In this document: positions 1 to 8,255 of the stretch, one piece after another | Layout of the letters: each line of letters opens with the position of its first letter | Numbering within the stretch: position 1 is the stretch's first letter | Assembly (NCBI GenBank): GCA_023954135.1 | Contig: JAMLIN010000008.1 | Span: forward strand, 62,001-126,000 | Source of the DNA: Burkholderiaceae bacterium | GTDB taxonomy: Bacteria > Pseudomonadota > Gammaproteobacteria > Burkholderiales > Burkholderiaceae_E | DNA length: 64,000 nucleotides | Direction of reading: 5' to 3' | Notes under the pieces: model-generated | The model's input: only the letters and a program-made list of their open reading frames with translations | What the model was told of the DNA's origin: nothing | Databases searched by the model: none | Translations under genes and position numbers: made by a program

Positions 1-893
1 CGGGCAACGAGTTCCGCCTCGGTCCATTCCTTGGTCGGATCGTCGGCGAGCGCGGCGATTTCCTTCTGTCTCTCGGACACCCAGGCACTGTAGTCCTCGG
101 CACTCACGACGTCGACCACGATCGGCATGAACGCATGGTCTTTGCCGCAGAGCTCGGCGCAATAGCCGTGGTAGCGCCCGACCTTCTCGGCACGGAACCA
201 GGCGTCGCGCACGAAGCCCGGGACGGCGTCCTGCTTGACCCCGAAGGCCGGCACCATCCAGGCGTGGATGACGTCCTGGGCGGTGGTGACGACGCGGACC
301 TTCTGGTTGACCGGCACGACCAGCGGATTGTCGACCTCGGAGAGGTAGTGGCTGGTCTTCTCCGCCCGGCCCTCGATCTGGTCACGCGGAGTCGCCAGCG
401 TCGAGAAGAAGCTGATGCCCTCGCCTTCGCCGTTGACGTACTCGTAGCCCCATTTCCACTGGTAGCCCACCGCCTTGACGGTGAGGTCGGCATGGCTGGT
501 GTCCTTCTGGGCGATGACTTCGCTGGTGGCGACCGCCCCCAGCCCGACCACGATGATGAACGGAACGATCGTCCAGGCGATCTCGACGGTGGTGCTCTCG
601 TGGAAGGTCGCCGCCTTGTGACCCTTGGACTTGCGGTGGGCGTAGACCGAGTAGAACATCACGCCGAACACCAGCACGAAGATCACCACGCAGACCCACA
701 TCAGCATGTTGTGCAACCACATCTGGCCCTCGGCGATCCGGGTGACCGGGTCGTGGAGGTTGATCTGGTTCACTTTCGGGCCGCCGGGCATGTCCTGGAC
801 GGTGGCCAGCGCCGGCATGCTGAACGACGCCACCAGAAGGGCGCTGGCCAACCGGGAGCGCGAAAGCGAGGCTGCGAGTTTGGTGAGGTTCAT
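1..893 (-). CDS. coxB: cytochrome c oxidase subunit II (3' end cut off by window edge)
   Basis: Subunit II of an aa3-type cytochrome c oxidase, which takes electrons from cytochrome c at its CuA centre in the periplasm. Reading leftward from the ATG at 891-893, the protein starts MNLTKLAASLSR, has a signal-peptide-like hydrophobic stretch, then a first membrane hairpin (LHNMLMWVCVVIFVLVFGV and a second segment near WTIVPFIIVVGLG). Near window position 130-165 it has the CuA signature CAELCGKDHAFMP, giving two Cys, a His and a Met ligand. About 297 codons are present and the C-terminus lies beyond base 1. It sits 16 bp downstream of the DUF2244 gene and probably shares its promoter. The identification is firm. 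The rest of the cox operon should lie to the left. Confidence 0.95.
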   Translation of the reverse strand, partial: MNLTKLAASLSRSRLASALLVASFSMPALATVQDMPGGPKVNQINLHDPVTRIAEGQMWLHNMLMWVCVVIFVLVFGVMFYSVYAHRKSKGHKAATFHESTTVEIAWTIVPFIIVVGLGAVATSEVIAQKDTSHADLTVKAVGYQWKWGYEYVNGEGEGISFFSTLATPRDQIEGRAEKTSHYLSEVDNPLVVPVNQKVRVVTTAQDVIHAWMVPAFGVKQDAVPGFVRDAWFRAEKVGRYHGYCAELCGKDHAFMPIVVDVVSAEDYSAWVSERQKEIAALADDPTKEWTEAELVA

Positions 894-909
894 GGTCGTC
901 ACGGTCTCT

Positions 910-1452
910 TCATACACCCTGTCGGCAATGCCGCCGCTCCTGCGTCAGCACGCTACGTAATTCGTGGGCGAGCATACCGCGTCGCTCCCCCGGCACATAC
1001 CTTCCGACTTCGATCGTCGATCCCCCGACGACGAGCCGCACCAGATCTTCCCGTCGACCACCGTAGTCGACCCGCACCCATTTCGCGATGCGCTCGATCC
1101 TCGAGACCCGCATCCCGCACGTCCACTCGACGACCAGCCGATCACCGGCCGCCACGATGCGTTCGCGGTCGGCCGCATGACGGCTGTAGACCAGGAAACT
1201 CGCCGCGAGGGCAAGCGTCTCGACGCCCGCGAACGGCAGCACCATCCAGTAACCACAGCTCGCGAACACGGCTCCGATCAGGAGCGTCACGGCCACCAGT
1301 GCGGCGATACAGGCACCGAGCTGTCGCGGGGCGAGCGCGCAGTTGCGGGTCAGGACCCACTGGCGGATTTCCTCGCCCGGGCCGCCGATCCGGTCGAAAC
1401 GCCATCGATACTGCGTGCTCGGTCCGGCCGCCGGGCATTGTGCCGCCGACAT
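910..1452 (-). CDS. DUF2244 membrane protein
   Basis: A 180-residue protein of the DUF2244 family, whose function is unknown. It has two closely spaced hydrophobic segments (about residues 48-70, ACIAALVAVTLLIGAVFASC, then a stretch around VLPFAGVETLALAASFLVY), followed by a soluble C-terminal half with the motif VEWTCGMRVSRIERI typical of the family. I chose the ATG at 1450-1452 (MSAAQCPAAG) because it lies about 25 bp after a good promoter; an in-frame upstream Met would read through that promoter. It is followed after 16 bp by coxB, and the two are probably cotranscribed. An accessory role in cytochrome oxidase biogenesis is a guess from position only. Confidence 0.8.
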   Translation of the reverse strand: MSAAQCPAAGPSTQYRWRFDRIGGPGEEIRQWVLTRNCALAPRQLGACIAALVAVTLLIGAVFASCGYWMVLPFAGVETLALAASFLVYSRHAADRERIVAAGDRLVVEWTCGMRVSRIERIAKWVRVDYGGRREDLVRLVVGGSTIEVGRYVPGERRGMLAHELRSVLTQERRHCRQGV

Positions 1453-1483
1453 TTCACGTCTGGTAACAAATCTCGAGAACGGG

Positions 1484-1513
1484 ATTATAGGCATAGGGGC
1501 GGAAACGTTCCAA
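1484..1513 (-). promoter_or_regulatory. sigma70-type promoter for DUF2244-coxB
   Basis: On the minus strand there is TTGGAA (1508-1513), an 18-bp spacer and a perfect TATAAT (1484-1489). Transcription would start near 1477, leaving a 5' leader of about 25 nt before the DUF2244 ATG. It is one of the best -35/-10 matches I noticed in this G+C-rich window. It sits in the 144-bp gap between the methyltransferase gene and DUF2244. Confidence 0.65.
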
Positions 1514-1596
1514 GCGAGCCCATGTCGCCGATGCAACCCTGGCCCTGCCATCGGGCAACGCCCTGGCCCCGTCGCGGCAGGCCCGGACGCCCCCGA

Positions 1597-2478
1597 TCAG
1601 GACTTGCCGCCGCGATCGAACACGATCGGCGCCTGCGCGGGGCGCGGCTTCGGCCGGGCCCGCCAGGCATGACCATAGACGATCTCGAAACGCAGGCTGA
1701 TGCGTCCGTCGTCACCGGCCTGCGCGCGCAGTCGCTCGCGCAGGCCGTCATGGGTGTCGCGCCCCGCCAGCCCGCGCCGGCGCCCGGCCCGGGCATCACC
1801 GCCGAGGGCGCGCAGATCGCCGAGCAATGCGGCCGGCGTCGGGAAACTGACGTCGATCCATTCCATGTCCATGACCGGCTCGGCGAAACCCGCCGCGAGC
1901 AGCCAGTCGCCGACATCGTGCATGTCGTGAAAGCGCATCACCGGCGCTCCCGCGATCCGCAGCTCGCGCAGGGTATCCACCCCGAAGGTGCTGAACATCA
2001 GCAGTCCTTCGTCTCGCAGCACGCGATGCCATTCGCGCAGGACGGCGATCGGGTCGGCGCACCACTGCAGCACCAGGTTCGACCAGGCGAGCGCGACGCC
2101 CGCATCGGGCAGAGGCAGGGCGGCGGCATCGGCGGCCACCCACCCGGTCGTGGGCCGGCGCGCGCCCGGCAGCAGGCGGGCGAGGAAGCCGCGCCCGGGG
2201 GGTCGGGCGAACCCCGCGGCCGCGGCTGCGATCCGGGGCGAGAGGTCGACACCGAGCGATTCGGCCTGCGGATAGCGCTGGCGAAGAGACAAGAGGCCGC
2301 GACCCAGCCCGCAGCCGATGTCGACGAAACGCTCGGGCACGAGACGCACGACATCGAGCCGCGCGAGCATGCGCCTTTCCACCTCGCGCAGAAGAAAGTC
2401 CGCCCCTGCGAGGCGCTGCGCGCGGCGATCGAACTGCCGGCGAACGGCCGCAGGGTCTAGGTCGAAGCTCGCATCCAC
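1597..2478 (-). CDS. BioC-like SAM-dependent methyltransferase
   Basis: A class I SAM-dependent methyltransferase of 293 residues resembling malonyl-ACP O-methyltransferase (BioC), which masks malonyl-ACP for pimelate synthesis in the biotin pathway. The N-terminus (DPAAVRRQFDRRAQRLAGADFL) matches the BioC pattern, and motif I is VDIGCGLGRG around residue 55. It is followed by an acidic SAM-ribose contact (LGVDLS) and the LPDAGVALAWSNLVLQW block common in Methyltransf_11 proteins. The start is inferred as GTG at 2476-2478, because no ATG lies between the family start and the divergent comF gene. Other biotin genes are not in the window, so a general methyltransferase role remains possible. 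BioC is the best guess at family level. Confidence 0.7.
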   Translation of the reverse strand: MDASFDLDPAAVRRQFDRRAQRLAGADFLLREVERRMLARLDVVRLVPERFVDIGCGLGRGLLSLRQRYPQAESLGVDLSPRIAAAAAGFARPPGRGFLARLLPGARRPTTGWVAADAAALPLPDAGVALAWSNLVLQWCADPIAVLREWHRVLRDEGLLMFSTFGVDTLRELRIAGAPVMRFHDMHDVGDWLLAAGFAEPVMDMEWIDVSFPTPAALLGDLRALGGDARAGRRRGLAGRDTHDGLRERLRAQAGDDGRISLRFEIVYGHAWRARPKPRPAQAPIVFDRGGKS

Positions 2479-2517
2479 CGGCGCGAGTATAAGGGGCGGG
2501 AGCCCGATAATCCGGGC

Positions 2518-3300
2518 ATGGCAATCGATTCCGCTCCCGAGGCGCCCCCCGCCTCCACGGGTTACGCGCCGGCCTGGCGACGCTTGCCGCAAGCCCTGCT
2601 CGACCTGCTCCTGCCGCGCGAATGCGCCCTGTGCGCGGGGGTCCTCGATCCGGCGGAATCGGCCGCCGGGATGTGCGTCGAATGCGCCCGCAGCCTGCCC
2701 GGCGCCGACGCACCACGCTGCGCCGTCTGCGGCCTGCGCAACGGTACCGCCCACCGCCCCTCCTGCGGGGCGGGCGCCGCATCGATTCCGACCCTCGTCT
2801 GCTGCGACTACGCGCCGCCCGCCGATCGGCTCGTCACCGCGTTCAAGCATGGCCGTCGCCTCGCCCTCGGGCGCGCCATCGGCGCCGCCATGGCCGCTCG
2901 CCTCGAGGCGTACCGGCAGGCGCAGGCACTGCCGTCCGGCACCGCCCTGCTGGCGGTGCCGATCGCACCGTCACGCCTTGCCGGGCGCGGCTTCGACCCG
3001 ACCGCCCTGCTCGCCCGCCGCATCGGCGCCTGCAGCGGCCTGCCGGTTGCCAGCGCGGGTCTGGCCCGAATTCGCGATACCCGGCCTCAGCCCGGCCTCG
3101 CCCGCGCGAGTCGCCGCGACAATCTCCACGGAGCCATGCGCGGCTCCCCTGCGCTCGCCGGGCGAACCCTGGTTCTCGTCGACGACATCATCACCAGCGG
3201 CGCCACCATCCGGGAAGCGGAACGGGCCGCCCTCGCCGCCGGCGGCCGACCGGTGCTGCGACTCGCCTTTGCGCGCACCCCGGCACCCGGTTCCGCCTGA
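2518..3300 (+). CDS. comF: ComF family phosphoribosyltransferase-like protein
   Basis: A 260-residue ComF-type protein. These are associated with DNA uptake and competence, and carry a phosphoribosyltransferase fold. The N-terminal third has paired Cys motifs (LPRECALCAG, CVECARSLPG, CAVCG) that look like a zinc ribbon. The C-terminal part has the PRPP-binding loop VLVDDIITSGATIREAERA near residues 219-237, with the acidic pair and Thr-Ser-Gly intact. A third block, VPIAPSRLAGRGFDPT, is also family-typical. The ATG at 2518 lies only 39 bp from the divergent methyltransferase start. It is followed after 17 bp by trmL and is probably cotranscribed with it. Confidence 0.9.
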   Translation: MAIDSAPEAPPASTGYAPAWRRLPQALLDLLLPRECALCAGVLDPAESAAGMCVECARSLPGADAPRCAVCGLRNGTAHRPSCGAGAASIPTLVCCDYAPPADRLVTAFKHGRRLALGRAIGAAMAARLEAYRQAQALPSGTALLAVPIAPSRLAGRGFDPTALLARRIGACSGLPVASAGLARIRDTRPQPGLARASRRDNLHGAMRGSPALAGRTLVLVDDIITSGATIREAERAALAAGGRPVLRLAFARTPAPGSA

Positions 3301-3317
3301 TCGGCTATCGTGCGGGG

Positions 3318-3782
3318 ATGTTCCACGTCGTTCTCGTCCACCCCGAGATTCCGCCCAATACCGGCAACGTCATCCGGATGTGCGCGAACAGCGGCGCGAG
3401 CCTGCACCTGGTCGAGCCGCTCGGCTTCGTCCTGGAGGACAGCCGCCTTCGTCGCGCCGGGCTCGACTACCATGAGTTCGCGAGCATCCGGGTGCATCCC
3501 GACTGGGATGCCTACCTCCGGACGATGCGCCCGGCCCGGCTGTTCGCGCTGTCGACGAGAGGCCGGCGCACACCCTCCGACTGCCGCTTCGAGCCGGGCG
3601 ACCATTTCGTGTTCGGCGGCGAGACCCGCGGGCTTCCTGCGGCGATCCTCGAATCGGTGCCGCCCGCGAACCGCCTGCGACTGCCGATGCGGCCCGGCAG
3701 CCGCAGCCTGAACCTGTCCAACAGCGCCGCGATCGTCATCTACGAAGCCTGGCGCCAGCAGGGCTACGCGGGCGCCGGCTGA
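3318..3782 (+). CDS. trmL: tRNA (cytidine(34)-2'-O)-methyltransferase
   Basis: A SPOUT-class methyltransferase of 154 residues, the usual TrmL length. TrmL 2'-O-methylates the wobble nucleotide of certain leucine tRNAs. Landmarks are the N-terminal VLVHPEIPPNTGNVIRMCA, the central FGGETRGLP and the C-terminal knot RLPMRPGSRSLNLSNSAAIVIYEAWRQ, all characteristic. The start ATG at 3318 follows the comF stop by 17 bp. The stop codon is only 6 bp from the convergent stop of the LOG-family gene. Confidence 0.95.
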   Translation: MFHVVLVHPEIPPNTGNVIRMCANSGASLHLVEPLGFVLEDSRLRRAGLDYHEFASIRVHPDWDAYLRTMRPARLFALSTRGRRTPSDCRFEPGDHFVFGGETRGLPAAILESVPPANRLRLPMRPGSRSLNLSNSAAIVIYEAWRQQGYAGAG

Positions 3783-3788
3783 CCCGGG

Positions 3789-4346
3789 TCAGCCGGCAGC
3801 GGCGAGCCCGTCGAGCAGAGCCTCCGCGGATTGGGTCACCAGCAGATGGTCGATATGCTCGCGAACCACGAAACCGTGCTCGGCCATGGTCTCGATGGCC
3901 GCCAGCAGGCTGGTGAAATAGCTGCCGTAATCGAGGATGCCGACCGGCTTGCGATGCAGGCCGATCTGACGCAGCGTGAGCACCTCGAAAAGCTCGTCGA
4001 GCGTGCCGAGCCCGCCCGGCAGCGTAAGGAAGGCGTCCGCCAGGGCGATCATGCGCTCCTTGCGCAGCGCCATCGAGTCCACGACCTCGAGCCGGGTGAT
4101 CTCGTGCTTGCCCCGCTCCTGGCGCAGCAGCGCCCGCGGGATGATGCCGATCACCCGGCCGCCGGCCGCGAGCGCGCCGCCCGCCAGCGCGCCCATCAGG
4201 CCGACGTCGCCGCCGCCATAGACCACCGTCCAGCCCCGCATCGCGATCCGGCGGCCGACGTCGGCGGCGAGTTCCGCGAACGCGGGCGACTCCCCGTCGC
4301 GGGCGCCGCAGAAGACACAGACGGCGAACCCTTGGGGATCGCTCAT
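3789..4346 (-). CDS. LOG family (lysine decarboxylase-like) nucleotide hydrolase
   Basis: A 185-residue protein of the LOG family, often annotated as TIGR00730. Characterised members are cytokinin riboside 5'-monophosphate phosphoribohydrolases; the bacterial homologues cleave nucleoside monophosphates. The signature PGGLGTLDELFEVLTLRQIG is present at about residues 107-126, together with VYGGGDVGLMG and the upstream SMALRKERM arginine block. The start ATG overlaps the gpsA stop in an ATGA (4343-4346), so translation is probably coupled to gpsA. The physiological substrate in bacteria of this kind is not evident from sequence. Confidence 0.88.
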   Translation of the reverse strand: MSDPQGFAVCVFCGARDGESPAFAELAADVGRRIAMRGWTVVYGGGDVGLMGALAGGALAAGGRVIGIIPRALLRQERGKHEITRLEVVDSMALRKERMIALADAFLTLPGGLGTLDELFEVLTLRQIGLHRKPVGILDYGSYFTSLLAAIETMAEHGFVVREHIDHLLVTQSAEALLDGLAAAG

Positions 4347-5344
4347 GTTTCCTTTGCCCTGGGTTCGCGCGAGAGCAGGGAGAGCACCGCCTCGCGCGCG
4401 CCGCTGCGTCCGTCGAGCACGGCGACCACCGCCTCGGTGATGGGCAGGTCCACCCCATGGCGAGACCCGAGGCCGAGCGCGGCGCGGGCACAGGGCACGC
4501 CTTCGGCGACATGGCCGAGCCTGCCGACGATCGCGTCGAGCGGTTCGCCGGCGGCCAGCGCCAGGCCGACGCGGCGATTGCGCGAGAGATCGCCCGTGCA
4601 GGTCAGGACCAGGTCTCCGACACCGGCCAGGCCGAGAAAGGTGTCGCGACTCGCCCCCAGGGCGGCACCGAGACGGGCGATCTCGGCAAGCCCCCGCGTG
4701 ACCAGGGCGGCGCGGGCATTGAGCCCGAGCTCGAGGCCGTCGCAGATACCCGCGGCGATCGCGATCACGTTCTTCATGGCACCGCCGATCTCGACGCCGA
4801 TCAGGTCCTCGCTCGGGTAGATGCGGGCGGCATCGTGGTGCAGGCACTGGACGGCCGCATTGCAGGCCACCTGGTCGGTGGCAGCGGCCACGAGGGCAAC
4901 CGGCAGACCGGCGGCAACCTCCTGGGCAAAGCTCGGACCGGACAACGCCCCGCAGGGCATGTCCAGCCCGGCCGCCTGCGCCACCTGGTGCGGCAGGCGC
5001 CCAGTCTGCGGATCGATCCCCTTGCAAAGCCACAGCAGCGCGGCCGGCCGGCCGGCGGCGCGATGCCCGGCGATGCCGGCGAGCACCGCACCGAACCCCG
5101 CCACGGTGGTACCCACCAGCAGCAATCCGCCGTCGCAGGCTTCCAGCGCCGCACCGAGATCGCTGCCCACGGTGAGCTCGTCCGGCAGGTGCGCCCCCGG
5201 GAGATAGCGGACATTCTCGCGCCGGACGCCCATGTCGCGCGCCTGATCGGCATCCCGCGCCCAGAGGTGGACCCGGTGGCGTCGCGCCGCATGGCAGGCG
5301 ATCGCGGTGCCCCAGGCGCCGGCGCCGAGTACCGAGACGTTCAT
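4343..5344 (-). CDS. gpsA: glycerol-3-phosphate dehydrogenase [NAD(P)+]
   Basis: Makes sn-glycerol 3-phosphate from dihydroxyacetone phosphate for phospholipid synthesis. The 333-residue protein begins MNVSVLGAGAWGTAIACHA with the Rossmann GxGxxG. It carries GALSGPSFAQEVAAG, the catalytic-lysine region VEIGGAMKNVIAIAAGI and the substrate-loop motif LTCTGDLSRNRRVGLAL, all hallmarks of GpsA. Upstream in-frame methionines would extend into the SH3 gene, so the ATG at 5342-5344 is preferred. It lies 16 bp after the SH3 gene and overlaps the LOG gene by 4 bases. Its position just downstream of secB is typical of proteobacteria. Confidence 0.96.
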   Translation of the reverse strand: MNVSVLGAGAWGTAIACHAARRHRVHLWARDADQARDMGVRRENVRYLPGAHLPDELTVGSDLGAALEACDGGLLLVGTTVAGFGAVLAGIAGHRAAGRPAALLWLCKGIDPQTGRLPHQVAQAAGLDMPCGALSGPSFAQEVAAGLPVALVAAATDQVACNAAVQCLHHDAARIYPSEDLIGVEIGGAMKNVIAIAAGICDGLELGLNARAALVTRGLAEIARLGAALGASRDTFLGLAGVGDLVLTCTGDLSRNRRVGLALAAGEPLDAIVGRLGHVAEGVPCARAALGLGSRHGVDLPITEAVVAVLDGRSGAREAVLSLLSREPRAKET

Positions 5345-5360
5345 TGGTCTGGTCCGGATC

Positions 5361-5816
5361 TCAATGGCCCCAGACCTGCTCGCTGCGGACGAAGCCGGTA
5401 GTGCCCTGGTGACGGATCTCGATCCAGCCGCCGCCGGGTTCGCCGAGCCGCTCGAGGAGGACGCCGCGGGCCACCCTGAAGCGAGCCGGCGAAGTGTCGG
5501 ACGGCTGGGCATGCACCGTCGCCACCGAGACCGCGAGCAGGTGGCCGGCGTTGCGCAGCTCGCCCGACCGGATCCAGCTCACCGAGCCGTCGATGTCGCG
5601 GACCTTGGTCCAGGGCGGCAGGTTGGAGAGGATCTCCAGCGGCGTCGCTTCGGTGACGATGAAGCGCTTGTTGGCCTTGTCCGAGGGCGCGTCGAAGAGG
5701 ACCGCCGCCGCGACGGCGACTTCGAGATACGTCGCGGCCGCAGCGGCGGTCGCCGGCAGGCCGAGCGCCGCCGCGACCAGCAGGCAGCCCAACCGGATCC
5801 GGGTTGCCGTCGTCAT
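5361..5816 (-). CDS. exported SH3-domain protein
   Basis: A 151-residue protein with an N-terminal signal peptide (MTTATRIRLGCLLVAAALGLPATAAAAA) followed by SH3-like beta-rich sequence. The first repeat runs through VLFDAPSDKANKRFIVTEATPLEIL to VSWIRSGEL, and a second through RFRVARGVLLERLGEPGGGWIEIRHQGTTGFVRSEQVWG. Bacterial SH3b domains typically bind peptidoglycan or act as envelope adaptors. No enzymatic domain is attached. It lies between secB and gpsA and is probably read with gpsA. A homologue is often found at this place in related genomes. The precise role is unknown. Confidence 0.75.
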   Translation of the reverse strand: MTTATRIRLGCLLVAAALGLPATAAAAATYLEVAVAAAVLFDAPSDKANKRFIVTEATPLEILSNLPPWTKVRDIDGSVSWIRSGELRNAGHLLAVSVATVHAQPSDTSPARFRVARGVLLERLGEPGGGWIEIRHQGTTGFVRSEQVWGH

Positions 5817-5958
5817 CGACTCAGAACCCATGAGCGGACCGGACGCGCCCGAGCGGTGCGCCAGGGTGGTTCCGATCGAGGCGCAAAGCGCAGCCATGTC
5901 GGGTGACATGGCGAGCATTTGCAACGAAGAGCGGGGCCGTCATGGCGTGACGAGCGGG

Positions 5959-5986
5959 CGTGGATGGTTCGTTCATGGGTTCTCAG
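5959..5986. repeat. 28-bp dispersed repeat, copy 1, at the secB stop codon
   Basis: This 28-bp segment (plus strand begins cgtggatggttcgttcatgg) matches 47251-47278 at 26 of 28 positions. In both copies the TCA that encodes the stop of the leftward gene (secB here, livF at the other site) occupies the same place in the repeat. Read on the minus strand it starts TGAGAACCC immediately at the end of the coding region. I saw no third copy by eye. Confidence 0.6.
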
Positions 5987-6471
5987 GCCGCGCCGGGGGG
6001 CAGGATGATGCCGGAGCCGCCATTGCCCGCCTTGCGGGCCTCCTCCTGCTGCAGACGCTGCTGGTAGAGCGCTTCGAAGTTGATCTCGGCCAGATGCACC
6101 GGCGGCAGGCCGGTACGCTGGATCGTGTCCGCGATGTTCGAGCGCAGGTAGGGATAGATCACGTTCGGGCAGACGATGTTGAGCAGCATCGGGAGCTGGT
6201 CTTCGGGAATGCCGCGGATCTCGAAGATGCCGGCCTCCTTCGCTTCGACGAGGAAGAGCGTCTTGTCGCCCACCTTGGCCGTGACCGTGACCGTGACCGC
6301 GCTTTCGTAGATGCCGTCGGCGAGGGCCTCGCCGCCGACATCGAGCTGGATCTCGATCTCGGGGCCCTTCTGCTCGAGGAAGATGTGCGGGGCATGCGGG
6401 ATCTCGAGCGAGAGATCCTTCAGGTAGACACGCTGGATCGCGAAAACCGGACCCTGGGACTGCTCGGCCAT
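5983..6471 (-). CDS. secB: protein-export chaperone SecB
   Basis: The tetrameric cytosolic chaperone that holds preproteins unfolded and delivers them to SecA. The 162-residue protein has the SecB core: [22 protein letters not shown] near the N-terminus, [31 protein letters not shown] in the middle, and [36 protein letters not shown] in the C-terminal third. It sits downstream of grxC by about 92 bp in the conserved rhodanese-grxC-secB-gpsA order. A 28-bp dispersed repeat begins at its stop codon. Confidence 0.97.
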   Translation of the reverse strand: MAEQSQGPVFAIQRVYLKDLSLEIPHAPHIFLEQKGPEIEIQLDVGGEALADGIYESAVTVTVTAKVGDKTLFLVEAKEAGIFEIRGIPEDQLPMLLNIVCPNVIYPYLRSNIADTIQRTGLPPVHLAEINFEALYQQRLQQEEARKAGNGGSGIILPPGAA

Positions 6472-6563
6472 TTCGGCTCCTGGTTGGGGCCGGCTTGCGG
6501 GCCGGCCGTTGAACGCGCACGCCGTGCGCGTTGTCGTTGCTTCGTCGTCGTTGCCTGTCCGTC

Positions 6564-6821
6564 TCAGCCTTGCAGCAGCGACATGAGCTCGCCGCGCCGG
6601 TCGAGGGCATGGAGATCGTCGCAGCCGCCAACATGGACGTCACCGATGAAGATCTGCGGCACCGACGTGCGGCCGGCCCGTTCGACCATCTCCCGGCGCC
6701 TGCCGGGATCCTCGTCGAGGTCGATGATCTGCGGATCGGCGACGCCCCGGGCGGCGAGCAGGGCTTCGGCACGCTGGCAATAGGGGCACCAGGCGGTGCG
6801 GTAGACGATGACGGGCTTCAT
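6564..6821 (-). CDS. grxC: glutaredoxin 3
   Basis: An 85-residue dithiol glutaredoxin that reduces disulfides at the expense of glutathione. The redox motif is CPYC ([22 protein letters not shown]), followed by the TSVPQIFIG cis-proline motif and the [10 protein letters not shown] glutathione-binding segment. The start ATG (6819-6821) overlaps the rhodanese stop as ATGA (6818-6821), indicating translational coupling with the rhodanese gene. Length and motifs match GrxC closely. Confidence 0.95.
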   Translation of the reverse strand: MKPVIVYRTAWCPYCQRAEALLAARGVADPQIIDLDEDPGRRREMVERAGRTSVPQIFIGDVHVGGCDDLHALDRRGELMSLLQG

Positions 6822-7240
6822 CGCGCGACCGGCAGCCCGGCCTGTTGCCAGGCCTGCAATCCGCCGCCGAGGTTGAACACGTCGTCGCGACCGGCCTGCT
6901 TGAGCTGCTTGGCCGCACGAGCCGAGCGCGTGCCGTTCGCGCAGCACAACAGCACGGGCCGCTTGGCCGGCAGCTCGCCCACCCGCTTCTCGAGATCGAC
7001 CAGCGGGATGTTACGGGCGTTGGGCAGATGCCCCCCGGAGTACTCCGCCGGGGTGCGCACGTCGAGGATGATCGGATTGTTGTCGTTGATCAGGCGGGTC
7101 GCCCCGAGGGTATCGAGCGAAGCCGTGCCAGCGCCCACTCCCCGTTGCAGGAGCGGATACAGCAACATGCCGCCCGAGATGAGCGCGACCGAGATCAGCG
7201 CCATGTTCTCGAACTTGAGGAAGAATTCCAAGGTTGTCAC
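6818..7240 (-). CDS. membrane-anchored rhodanese-like protein
   Basis: A 140-residue protein with an N-terminal transmembrane segment (about residues 13-32, MALISVALISGGMLLYPLLQ) and a rhodanese domain. The active-site loop is CCANGTRSA near residue 98, with the first Cys-Cys-Ala-Asn-Gly-Thr-Arg giving the catalytic thiol. LDVRTPAEYSGGHLPNARNIPL is the family's N-terminal motif. It probably handles sulfur transfer or thiol chemistry at the membrane face. It is the first gene of the leftward rhodanese-grxC-secB run and is divergent from gpmA across a 74-bp gap. Confidence 0.9.
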   Translation of the reverse strand: MTTLEFFLKFENMALISVALISGGMLLYPLLQRGVGAGTASLDTLGATRLINDNNPIILDVRTPAEYSGGHLPNARNIPLVDLEKRVGELPAKRPVLLCCANGTRSARAAKQLKQAGRDDVFNLGGGLQAWQQAGLPVAR

Positions 7241-7314
7241 TCCGACCGAATCGACCCGACATTATAAAATAGACGGTTCACAACAGAATCGGTCGCCATC
7301 GGACCCCAAGCGCC
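7241..7314. promoter_or_regulatory. divergent promoter region between rhodanese gene and gpmA
   Basis: The 74-bp gap is markedly A+T-richer than its surroundings (attataaaatag at 7261-7272). It offers TATAAT on the minus strand (7261-7266) and TATAAA on the plus strand (7263-7268), so overlapping -10 elements could serve both genes. No convincing -35 is visible for either direction. Confidence 0.4.
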
Positions 7315-8067
7315 ATGTACAAGCTCGTCCTTCTGCGCCACGGCGAAAGCCAGTGGAACCTCGAGAACCGGTTCACCGGCTGGACCGACGTCGACCTGAC
7401 CGAGAACGGCCGGGCCGAGGCGCGCCGGGCCGGCGAGCTGCTGCGCCAGGAGGGCTTCGATTTCGATCTCGCCTACACCTCGGTGCTGCGCCGGGCGATC
7501 GGCACGCTATGGACGGTGCTCGACGTCATGGACCGGATGTGGCTGCCGATCGAGCATTCATGGCGGCTCAACGAGCGCCACTACGGCGCCCTGCAGGGAC
7601 TGAACAAGGCCGAGACGGCCCGCCGCTTCGGCGATGAGCAGGTGCTGATCTGGCGGCGCGCCTACGCGATCGCCCCCGACCCCCTGCCCGACGGCGACGA
7701 GCGGCTTTCCGTCGGCGACCCGCGCTACGCCGACATCGATCCGGCCCTGCTGCCGCGCACCGAATGCCTCAAGGACACGGTCGAGCGGGTCGTGCCCTAC
7801 TGGACGGAGCGGATCGCCCCCTCTATCCGCGCGGGCAAGCGGGTGGTGATCGCGGCCCACGGCAATTCGCTGCGGGCCCTGGTCAAGCATCTGGACGGGA
7901 TCGGCGAGGACGAGATCGTCCAGCTGAACATTCCCACCGCCCGCCCGCTCGTCTACGAGCTCGACGAGCGGCTCCAGCCCCTGCGGCACTACTATCTCGG
8001 CGACCAGGCCGAGATCGAGGCGGCGATGCAGGCTGTCGCCGCCCAGGGCAAGGCCAAGTCCAACTGA
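7315..8067 (+). CDS. gpmA: 2,3-bisphosphoglycerate-dependent phosphoglycerate mutase
   Basis: Interconverts 3- and 2-phosphoglycerate in glycolysis and gluconeogenesis through a phosphohistidine. The 250-residue protein begins [23 protein letters not shown] with the catalytic RHG motif. It continues with [16 protein letters not shown] and the second His in [15 protein letters not shown] near residue 182. Length and motifs fit the dPGM family. It is divergent from the rhodanese gene and is followed after 188 bp by ctpA. Confidence 0.97.
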   Translation: MYKLVLLRHGESQWNLENRFTGWTDVDLTENGRAEARRAGELLRQEGFDFDLAYTSVLRRAIGTLWTVLDVMDRMWLPIEHSWRLNERHYGALQGLNKAETARRFGDEQVLIWRRAYAIAPDPLPDGDERLSVGDPRYADIDPALLPRTECLKDTVERVVPYWTERIAPSIRAGKRVVIAAHGNSLRALVKHLDGIGEDEIVQLNIPTARPLVYELDERLQPLRHYYLGDQAEIEAAMQAVAAQGKAKSN

Positions 8068-8255
8068 TACGGGAATTCCACCCCCGGTCCGGTCGGCGGG
8101 TCGCCCCCGCCGATCGTGCGGCCCGGCCCCACACGGCGTGCCCGCGCCGCTATACTGGCAGCAATGCCTGCAGTGGGCAGGGCAAGTCGTGCCTGCGGCG
8201 CCCACCCCGAGCAGACGGGTTCAATCGCGGCCTGCGCCGCGCGCACGGACTATAG
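8068..8255 (+). promoter_or_regulatory. gpmA-ctpA intergenic gap with a weak promoter candidate
   Basis: In 188 bp I see no credible gene. A TATACT (8151-8156) could be a -10 element for ctpA, but there is no clear -35. Related genomes often carry an EnvC-like peptidase gene here. It is absent in this window. Confidence 0.35.
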